Positions 7,493-13,063 of a stretch of DNA of 13,063 nt are shown here, in pieces (position 1 is the stretch's first letter; each line of letters begins with the position of its first letter). A program made the position numbers and the translations under genes. This DNA comes from Candidatus Cloacimonadota bacterium (GTDB lineage: Bacteria; Cloacimonadota; Cloacimonadia; Cloacimonadales; TCS61), in assembly GCA_021108055.1 (NCBI GenBank), contig JAIORR010000288.1, positions 1-13,063 of the forward strand. The letters run 5' to 3'. The notes under the pieces were generated by a model that was given only the letters and a program-made list of their open reading frames with translations, was not told where the DNA came from and did no database searches.

Positions 7493-7550
7493 TTGACATA
7501 TAAAGTTACAAAAGAGCTTTTAAAAATTGTTTTAAAAACATTTAAAAAAT
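7493..7550 (+). promoter_or_regulatory. Putative promoter and A-tract region upstream of the lamin-tail gene
   Basis: TTGACA at 7493-7498 could be a -35 box; 19 nt later comes TTTTAAAA (7518-7525), a poor -10. Between 7518 and 7549 three A-tracts repeat at about 11-12 bp (TTTTAAAAA, TTTTAAAAA, TTTAAAAAA), a spacing close to the helical repeat that would favour bent DNA. The region ends just before the GGAGG ribosome-binding site at 7551-7555. Confidence 0.35.
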
Positions 7551-7561
7551 GGAGGAGTATG

Positions 7562-8462
7562 ATGAAAAAGGGTTTAGTATTTATCATGTTATTAATCACC
7601 GGAATTCTGGTTTTTCTCCGAGTATATCGAAGGAACCAGCCAAAACAAGGCGTTGGAAATATTCAATGGAACCGGCTCCGAGGTAGATTTGTCAAATTAT
7701 CGTATTGCACAGGCTGTTAATGGTGGAGGATGGGAGTATTATCATGACTTCCCGACCGGAGCCGCTATTGCTAATTTAGAGGTATGGGTTATTACTACCG
7801 ATGAAGCAGAACAAGTACTTCAAGATGCTGCTGATGAGATAATGGGTTATCCAAGTGTTGTTCATTTTAATGGTAATGATGCACGCGGTCTGGAATGGAC
7901 ATCTGATGGTGGTACAACATGGGAATTACTGGATATCATCGGAGATCCAAACGAAGATCCGGGAGATGGCTGGGAAGTTGCAGGAGTTGCAACTGCAACA
8001 AAAGAGCATACACTGGTAAGAAAATCAGAAGTTACAGGTCCAACTACAGATTGGGTTCTCTCCGCAGGTACAAATACCGCAGATTCTCAATGGGAAGTCT
8101 ATGATCAGAATACTTTTGAATACATCGGATTTCACGAAATGGGTGGCTCTTATGTTGACAATGTAATCCAAAGCAACAAGACTCAATTGACTAATTATCC
8201 AAATCCTTTCAATCCATCAACAACGATATATTTTTCAAACACAGCATCAGTGAAAAATGCAGAGATAGCAATTTATAACATTAAAGGACAAAAGATAAAA
8301 ACTTTCGATGTTACTCGCTATGGAAATGAAGGATCTGTTTTATGGGAAGGAAAAGACGTGAATGGAAAAGAAGTTCCCAGCGGGATTTATTTTTCTATTT
8401 ATGATGTGGAAGGCGATGATGGAGATTTTACGAGCGTAAAAAAACTTATCCTGCTAAAATAA
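7562..8462 (+). CDS. Secreted lamin-tail-domain protein with T9SS-like sorting tail, frameshifted after the signal peptide
   Basis: An ATG at 7562, well placed after GGAGG (7551-7555), encodes MKKGLVFIMLLITGILVF, a signal peptide start. The frame then derails at a T5 run (7611-7615). The remaining protein continues one frame over as FFSEYIEGTSQNKALEIFNG and stays open to 8462 (an isolated TTG start at 7653 is possible but has no RBS). SEYIEGTSQNKALEIFNGTG...VDLSNYRI is typical of lamin-tail domains of secreted proteins. From about 8187 the tail LTNYPNPFNPSTTIYF...GQKIKTFDV...VPSGIYF is a Por/T9SS-type (FlgD-like Ig) sorting domain. Known family members are exported, outer-surface or secreted proteins, often beside nucleases or adhesins; this one has no enzyme domain. 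Either one T has been inserted, or two (mod 3) bases were lost. The break may be a real mutation or a sequencing error. Confidence 0.8.
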
Positions 8463-8498
8463 TTTTGTGAAATATCCTTTTCTTTAGTTGGAGAGATT

Positions 8499-8837
8499 AT
8501 GGCAAAATCAATTAAAAGGATAGTAAGCTTTGTTTTTGTTTCTACTCTGGTTTATCTGGGCTATAAAGCTTTTCTTAAAATAAAAGGTATTATCGATCTC
8601 AATAAAACTTTACCTCAATACCTGGAAAATATAGTTGGAGAGAAACCTGGAATAAGCATCGTCGTTGTTTTTAATAAAATGACTTTAACTGCTACTTTCA
8701 GCAAACAAACGCTGAGTAAGAACAAAGACATTGAAAAGATTATCAGAGATTATATAAATGATTTCTATAAAATGTTCAATGTAAAAAAAGTGGATATTCA
8801 ACTGAAAGAAAAAGAAGAGGAAGAACCGAAGAAATAA
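8499..8837 (+). CDS. Small membrane-anchored hypothetical protein
   Basis: I do not recognise this 112-residue protein. It begins MAKSIKRIVSFVFVSTLVYL, a basic stretch followed by a single hydrophobic segment (about residues 8-22), so it is probably anchored in the inner membrane with the rest exported. A small mixed domain follows (GISIVVVFNKMTLTATFS, then a helical KDIEKIIRDYINDFYKMFNV), ending in a charged tail KEKEEEEPKK. GGAGA at 8490-8494 gives a plausible RBS five bases before the ATG. It lies 36 bp after the lamin-tail gene and before a strong terminator, so the two probably form one transcript. Function unknown. Confidence 0.75.
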   Translation: MAKSIKRIVSFVFVSTLVYLGYKAFLKIKGIIDLNKTLPQYLENIVGEKPGISIVVVFNKMTLTATFSKQTLSKNKDIEKIIRDYINDFYKMFNVKKVDIQLKEKEEEEPKK

Positions 8838-8856
8838 CAGATTCTATATAAAGAGA

Positions 8857-8889
8857 AAAAAGAGGGGAAGTGATTGCTTTCCCTTTTTT
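8857..8889 (+). terminator. Strong rho-independent terminator, symmetrical
   Basis: A stem of about 13 pairs joins 8858-8870 (AAAAGAGGGGAAG) to 8877-8889 (CTTTCCCTTTTTT) across the TGATTG loop, with G-T wobbles. The outer part of the stem is an A-run/T-run, so the hairpin can end transcription on either strand. It follows the small membrane protein by about 20 bp. Confidence 0.9.
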
Positions 8890-9127
8890 GTTAGTATTTA
8901 ATTAATTCCGCAAAAATAGAAGTAAAACCGTTCTTAATGAATAATAATTTAACACGAATGAAATATAGAAAAAAGTTTTCACTGAGCAAGCGAGACAAAT
9001 AAAGCAGTTATCAAGTAATAATCAGAAAAAGTTTTCTTTAACAATTGGAAGATAGATTTTATAACTTGACTTCAAGCTTCGATAATCATCTTTTGATATA
9101 TTCCTTAAATATCCCTTAGGAGACCGG
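8890..9127 (+). promoter_or_regulatory. AT-rich spacer with the presumed SNF2 promoter
   Basis: No gene or RNA is evident in these 238 bp. CTTGACTTCAAG at 9065-9076 is a near-palindrome containing TTGACT (9066-9071), a possible -35; GATAAT at 9081-9086 is only nine bases further, too close to pair with it. The end of the stretch holds the ribosome-binding site AGGAGA (9118-9123), four bases before the SNF2 ATG. Confidence 0.35.
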
Positions 9128-12100
9128 ATGGCAAGACTTTTTGGCTTGGAATATCATGAACTCTCTAATTCGTGGTTTTTTAAGAGTTCTGTAATTAAAT
9201 TGAAGAAAGAAGACATCATTTATAGAAAGTATCTTGATGAGGTAAAAAATGTTATCTTCAAATTTGAAGCAATCTCGGAAAAGAAGAAAAAGTTTTTTCC
9301 GAAAGTAGAAATAACATATAACAAAAAACAAAAAAAGATCATTCAGCATTTCTGCTCGGAATGCGGGGAAGAAGATTGCAGACATTATCTTTCCATTATT
9401 AACTATAGTTACAATTTTCTTTCCACCGATCTACTAAAAGAACAGGTTGTACAAACATATCATACGAAGTTCCTGAAGTACAACGAATATTGGCAGAGAA
9501 CCGTATTGAACGCAAAGATAGAAATAGAAAGCATCTATGATAATAATACAGACAAGATCAGGATATATTTGAATAGCTACAAACCTTTAAATGTAAGGCT
9601 GATATCGATACTGTGTGCAGAGAAAGAATATGTAGAGGAAGACATCTCGTTTATTTCTCAGGCAGAAAAGCAGTTGAGAGCACTTTCCGAAGCAGAGATA
9701 AATTTATTCAAAATATTACAGGAAAACAAATGTTCATTCAGCAGGAAAGGATTATTTTTCACGATCTATAAAAATAGATTTATTAACTTCTTCTCAATCT
9801 TCAAAAGTTTGCAGAACAAAACTTTCATAAAAGAAACAGGAGATAGGATCATCTTTTCGGAAGAAGAATTTCATATAAATTTCCAGGTTAATAAAATTGA
9901 TGATGAAAACTATGTGATGAAAATATCGAATGCAGAAAAAATATCTGCGATCTTTGTGGGAAGAACAACTTATATTTTCAAAAAAAATGTTATTTATCCG
10001 ATCGATCTGCCTTTCACAGATGATGTGACGGCAATGATATTTACGGAAGGTTTAAATCTTAATAAAACAGATCTGGTTTATTTATATTCTGTAGTAGCCC
10101 GCCAGCTTGGACTGATAAAGTGCTATCTCGATTTTGATGAGGATATCGAAATTCCGGAAGTTTACCACAATACTCCTATCATAACTTATGATCTGAATAA
10201 AGATAAGAACAGAATCTTGATGAAAGGCTTTCTGGATTATGCAGATGGTGTGGTGATCCCGATGTCTGCTGTAAGATTTCCCGTGGAACTTGTCCGCTTT
10301 GATCAGGATGGAAAGGTCAGCTGGTTTTATATTCCGCCACAAATAAAATATCAGATTTTTAATTTTATAGAAAAACTGCCGGAATCCAAGACAAGTCAGT
10401 TAGAAAAAAATTCTCAACTAATATTTGAAGGTGAAGAAAATATTGAAAACCTGAAAAAAGCAGTCTTCGAATTTGCCGATCCTGCCTGGAGTATTAACCT
10501 GTCTGAAGAATTAAAAAATGAGTTTGTGTATAAAGTCAAACTACAACCTGTAATACGAACAAGATCATCGGGAAAAGTGAACTGGTTTGAATATGAAGTC
10601 GAGTATAATTTCAAAGATATCAGCTTCTCTCATGAGGAAATAAAGAAATTCTTTAAAACGAAAGAAAAGTTTTTAAAGTTAAAAGATGGCAGGTTCTTAT
10701 TTTTTGAAAATACAATTGCATTTAACGAGATAGAAAAATTGCTTAAAAAAAGCACCAAAATATCTTCTGCAGGTTATAAATTATCAATATATAATCTGCC
10801 GTATGTTTACCAGCTTCATACAGTTAATAATGGAATTAAGATATTTGGGGATAAATATCTGGAAGAAATGTACACATCCATTATTAAAAGAAAATTAATC
10901 CATAGGACTATTCTTCCAAATATATTGAACGCGGTTATGAGAAGTTATCAGAAAGCAGGTCATCATTGGTTGATAATGCTTCAATCTTATGGATTGGCTG
11001 GGATTCTGGCGGATGATATGGGATTGGGAAAAACCGTTCAGGCGATTTCCATTCTTTCTGTTCTGCCGAGCGATTCCTGTTCTATGGTAATATGTCCTAA
11101 AACTCTTCTCTATAACTGGGCAGCCGAGATAGAAAAATTTAATCCGGGTTTGTCTTATATTCTCTATGAAGGAACACAAGATGAAAGGAAAGAGATATTA
11201 GAAAATCGCAAAGTGAATATTCTGTTTGCTTCATATTCTATAATTCAGAATGATATCGAGCAGCTTTCTCAAATTGAATTTGACTATATCATCTTGGATG
11301 AAGCTCAACATATAAAGAATGCAGCTGCTCTCAGAACAAAATCTGTGAAGAAACTTAATTCAAAATATAAAATGTCTCTCTCCGGTACACCAATAGAAAA
11401 TAATGCCCTGGAATTGTGGTCTATCTTTGATTTCCTGATGCCGGGCTATCTTCCTTCAATGCGAAGCTTTAAAAATGAATACTTAGATACAATAAAAAGT
11501 AAAAAGGAATCTCAGGATAAATTGAAAATGCTGGTTTCACCATTTATTCTAAGAAGGAAGAAAAAAGATGTTTTGATAGAACTTCCCGATAAACAGGAAC
11601 AAATAGCCTATTGTAAACTTTCACAGGCTCAGGAGAAAATGTATCTTCAGATATTGGAAAATGTAAAAGAAAAATTTAGCATTTCCAATAATAATATAGG
11701 ATCAAATTACATTCATATCCTTGCGGCTCTAACGAAATTGCGGCAGATATGTAACCATCCTGCTTTGATCGATGGAAAAATTAAACATAAAATTGAATTT
11801 TCCGGAAAGCTGGAACTCTTGAATGAAATAGTTATCGATGCTGTGGAAAATGGAAAAAAATTATTGATCTTCAGTCAGTTCGTTCAAATGCTTAAACTGT
11901 TGCGGGAAGTGTTGAAAAAAGCAAAAATACGATTCGAATATATGGATGGTTCTACCAGAAATCGTCAGAAAATAATAGAGAATTTTAATAATAACAACAG
12001 CATCAGAGCTTTTCTGATAAGTTTGAAAACCGGCGGATTCGGGTTGAATCTGACTGCTGCCGACACAGTGATAATCGTTGATCCATGGTGGAATCCGATG

Positions 12101-12310
12101 GGCGAGAATCAGGCTATCGATAGAGCACATCGCATCGGGCAAACCAAGAAAGTTATGGTCTATAAGATGATCACCAAAGGAACGATAGAAGAAAAAATAC
12201 AGGTCTTGCAGCAGAATAAAACAGAGATGTTTGAAAATATTATCGATGATGGACAAAATGTAATAAAAAATATGGATGTAGAACAATTACGAAAGCTTCT
12301 GGAATATTAA
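9128..12310 (+). CDS. SNF2-family ATPase/helicase with N-terminal SWIM-like zinc site
   Basis: A 1060-residue protein. Residues 76-86 (CSECGEEDCRH: Cys76, Cys79, Cys84, His86) form a SWIM-like zinc site, here CxxC rather than the usual CxC before the CxH. Residues about 100-600 are the long, poorly conserved region typical of bacterial SNF2-associated proteins. The motor follows: MRSYQKAGHHWL, Walker A ADDMGLGKT (Lys635), DEAQH (724-728), LSGTPIEN, the helicase C domain with LIFSQFVQML, LKTGGFGLNLTAADTVIIVDPWWNP, and motif VI QAIDRAHRIGQ (995-1005). All catalytic motifs look intact. Such proteins are ATP-driven DNA translocases that remodel protein-DNA complexes; the particular role here is unknown (YwqA-like proteins and RapA are distant relatives). 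It is a single-gene unit flanked by a terminator upstream and a repeat-rich spacer downstream. AGGAGA supports the start. Confidence 0.95.
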   Translation: MARLFGLEYHELSNSWFFKSSVIKLKKEDIIYRKYLDEVKNVIFKFEAISEKKKKFFPKVEITYNKKQKKIIQHFCSECGEEDCRHYLSIINYSYNFLSTDLLKEQVVQTYHTKFLKYNEYWQRTVLNAKIEIESIYDNNTDKIRIYLNSYKPLNVRLISILCAEKEYVEEDISFISQAEKQLRALSEAEINLFKILQENKCSFSRKGLFFTIYKNRFINFFSIFKSLQNKTFIKETGDRIIFSEEEFHINFQVNKIDDENYVMKISNAEKISAIFVGRTTYIFKKNVIYPIDLPFTDDVTAMIFTEGLNLNKTDLVYLYSVVARQLGLIKCYLDFDEDIEIPEVYHNTPIITYDLNKDKNRILMKGFLDYADGVVIPMSAVRFPVELVRFDQDGKVSWFYIPPQIKYQIFNFIEKLPESKTSQLEKNSQLIFEGEENIENLKKAVFEFADPAWSINLSEELKNEFVYKVKLQPVIRTRSSGKVNWFEYEVEYNFKDISFSHEEIKKFFKTKEKFLKLKDGRFLFFENTIAFNEIEKLLKKSTKISSAGYKLSIYNLPYVYQLHTVNNGIKIFGDKYLEEMYTSIIKRKLIHRTILPNILNAVMRSYQKAGHHWLIMLQSYGLAGILADDMGLGKTVQAISILSVLPSDSCSMVICPKTLLYNWAAEIEKFNPGLSYILYEGTQDERKEILENRKVNILFASYSIIQNDIEQLSQIEFDYIILDEAQHIKNAAALRTKSVKKLNSKYKMSLSGTPIENNALELWSIFDFLMPGYLPSMRSFKNEYLDTIKSKKESQDKLKMLVSPFILRRKKKDVLIELPDKQEQIAYCKLSQAQEKMYLQILENVKEKFSISNNNIGSNYIHILAALTKLRQICNHPALIDGKIKHKIEFSGKLELLNEIVIDAVENGKKLLIFSQFVQMLKLLREVLKKAKIRFEYMDGSTRNRQKIIENFNNNNSIRAFLISLKTGGFGLNLTAADTVIIVDPWWNPMGENQAIDRAHRIGQTKKVMVYKMITKGTIEEKIQVLQQNKTEMFENIIDDGQNVIKNMDVEQLRKLLEY

Positions 12311-12364
12311 CCTTGCGAATGGTTATTGGACTTCCTATTTTTCTTAACCTTCGCAATGGTTATT
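12308..12364. repeat. Pair of 20-bp near-identical direct repeats
   Basis: TAACCTTGCGAATGGTTATT at 12308-12327 recurs as TAACCTTCGCAATGGTTATT at 12345-12364, differing only by GCG versus CGC in the core. Each has AACC...GGTT arms, so they are quasi-palindromic. The first copy includes the SNF2 stop codon. The second copy also folds with downstream TTGCGTAGG (12368-12376) into a nine-pair stem with one mismatch. They look like dispersed intergenic repeat units rather than coding sequence. Confidence 0.6.
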
Positions 12365-12368
12365 TCTT

Positions 12369-12456
12369 TGCGTAGGAACAACAGCTTCCCGCTCCGCGAA
12401 CATTTATGATCAGTATTACGCAGACTTGTCCGCCTGTTTTGGGGCGGAGCGTTGGG
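12369..12456. repeat. Structured GC-rich spacer with competing inverted repeats
   Basis: Several inverted repeats are nested here. TGCGTA (12369-12374) matches TACGCA (12417-12422), and GCTCCGC (12391-12397) matches GCGGAGC (12444-12450). A local hairpin joins TCCGCC (12429-12434) to GGCGGA (12443-12448). The last two pairings share the segment 12444-12448, so they exclude each other. The stretch is visibly richer in G+C than the genes around it. No T-tract follows, so it is not an ordinary terminator. It may be a dispersed repeat or a leader of the downstream gene. Confidence 0.5.
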
Positions 12457-12470
12457 ATAAGGTTAGCAAA

Positions 12471-13063
12471 ATGAAATATTATTATTCAGTTGCTCAAGAC
12501 AGAAAGGTCGAAACAAAAATAAAACGTTCAGTTTTTATTACTCATCTGCATTATGTAGAAAGCATGAAGGAAGCTAAAGATTACATCTCGAAGATCGCTG
12601 CCGAACACAAAACAGTTAACCATAATTGCTGGGCATATATCGTGGGAGATAGAGGTGAAACTTTTCACAGTTCCGATGCAGGAGAGCCTTCCGGAACTGC
12701 CGGACAACCGATGCTGAATGTTTTAAAAAAATATAAAATGACCAATATCGTTACTGTTGTGACTCGCTACTTTGGTGGAGTGAAATTGGGAATACGAGGA
12801 CTCATCGATGCTTACGGAGAAGCGGTGGAAACAGCAATTGATAAAGCTACTTTAAAAAAACTTGTTAAATTAGAATATTATCAGATCAAAACCGGTTATG
12901 AATTTGTAGAACAATTAAAATATCAAATTGAACAACTCAATGCAACGATTGAAGATATCGAGTATGCAGAAAAGGTTACAATAAAAATTTCAATTGAAGA
13001 TCATGATAAAGAAGAACTGGAAAAATATTTGAAAGAAATGGAGAAAGCGGGGAAGATGAAAAT
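12471..13063 (+). CDS. YigZ/IMPACT-family protein, 3' end beyond the window
   Basis: The first 197 residues of a protein whose family is usually about 200-210 long, so only a short C-terminal end is missing. Residues 1-125 form the IMPACT (UPF0029) domain, with FITHLHYVESMKEA, HNCWAYIVGD, the signature SSDAGEPSGTAGQPML (67-82) and VVTRYFGGVKLGIRGLIDAY (97-115). From about 135 the ferredoxin-like second domain (DUF1949 type) begins. Eukaryotic IMPACT regulates translation through GCN1/GCN2; the bacterial role is not established. The start is the ATG before KYYYSVAQDRKVE, preceded by a weak GATAAGG. It follows the structured spacer downstream of the SNF2 gene. Confidence 0.92.
   Translation, partial: MKYYYSVAQDRKVETKIKRSVFITHLHYVESMKEAKDYISKIAAEHKTVNHNCWAYIVGDRGETFHSSDAGEPSGTAGQPMLNVLKKYKMTNIVTVVTRYFGGVKLGIRGLIDAYGEAVETAIDKATLKKLVKLEYYQIKTGYEFVEQLKYQIEQLNATIEDIEYAEKVTIKISIEDHDKEELEKYLKEMEKAGKMK

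Noticed and set aside
7493..7720. A TTG start at 7493 giving a 75-residue protein
   Set aside because: The TTG is part of the putative -35 box TTGACA, has no ribosome-binding site, and the true start at 7562 sits behind GGAGG. The C-terminal residues are out-of-frame translation of the lamin-tail gene.
9116..9385. Antisense frame opposite the SNF2 start, and similar long antisense frames such as 833-1177, 4321-4785 and 11861-12286
   Set aside because: They lie wholly opposite well-supported genes, have no family motifs, and arise from AT-rich codon composition.
9128..12310. SNF2 gene as part of a DISARM-like or other defence island
   Set aside because: No methyltransferase, phospholipase-D nuclease, DUF1998 or restriction gene is beside it; neighbours are a terminator and a YigZ-family gene.
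12429..12448. Hairpin as a rho-independent terminator for the SNF2 gene
   Set aside because: The stem is followed by GCGTTGGG and not by a T-tract, so it lacks the second half of a terminator.
1..13063. CRISPR arrays, tRNA or rRNA genes, transposases
   Set aside because: No regularly spaced identical repeats, no cloverleaf or conserved rRNA segments, and no transposase motifs were seen on either strand.

Overview
This is an AT-rich bacterial chromosomal window with mostly housekeeping content. The best guess for the source is a member of the FCB superphylum, quite possibly Cloacimonadota. Three things point that way: a secreted protein with a C-terminal 'NYPNPFNPSTTI' sorting tail (Por/T9SS-like), a 31-residue MPCGKKRKR-type ribosomal protein of the kind common in Bacteroidota relatives, and the low-GC codon use. 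The phylum is an inference from protein features; there is no rRNA in the window.

Layout. (1) 1-743, plus strand: a non-coding leader, an HU/IHF-type DNA-binding protein gene and a tiny AURKAIP1/COX24 (mS38/bS22-like) gene, closed by a hairpin terminator. (2) 742-7388, minus strand: a run beginning at rho and reading rho > U32-family protein (TrhP-like) > TPR/SPOR envelope protein > mutS, with gaps of -1, 3 and 20 bp. After mutS come a REP-like palindromic repeat and a DUF523/TudS-like gene that converges on the HU operon terminator. (3) 7389-7561: the divergent promoter region between rho and the next unit. (4) 7562-8889, plus strand: a secreted lamin-tail-domain protein with a sorting tail, a small membrane-anchored hypothetical protein, and a strong terminator. 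(5) 9128-12310: a 1060-residue SNF2-family ATPase with an N-terminal SWIM-like zinc site. (6) 12308-12470: a structured, repeat-rich spacer. (7) 12471-end: a YigZ/IMPACT-family gene cut off by the window edge.

The most notable observation is that mutS is broken exactly at its ATPase core. About 22 nt are missing between the Walker B aspartate and the 'FDG' that should follow it, which removes the catalytic glutamate and the GRGTST segment and shifts the frame. A second frameshift, in a T5 run, separates the signal peptide of the lamin-tail protein from the rest of it. Either this is a mismatch-repair-defective lineage accumulating indels, or the assembly carries indel errors; the sequence alone cannot decide.

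I found no convincing defence island, CRISPR array, tRNA/rRNA gene or transposase. The SNF2 ATPase stands alone, without the methyltransferase, nuclease or phospholipase-D partners of known SNF2-containing defence systems.
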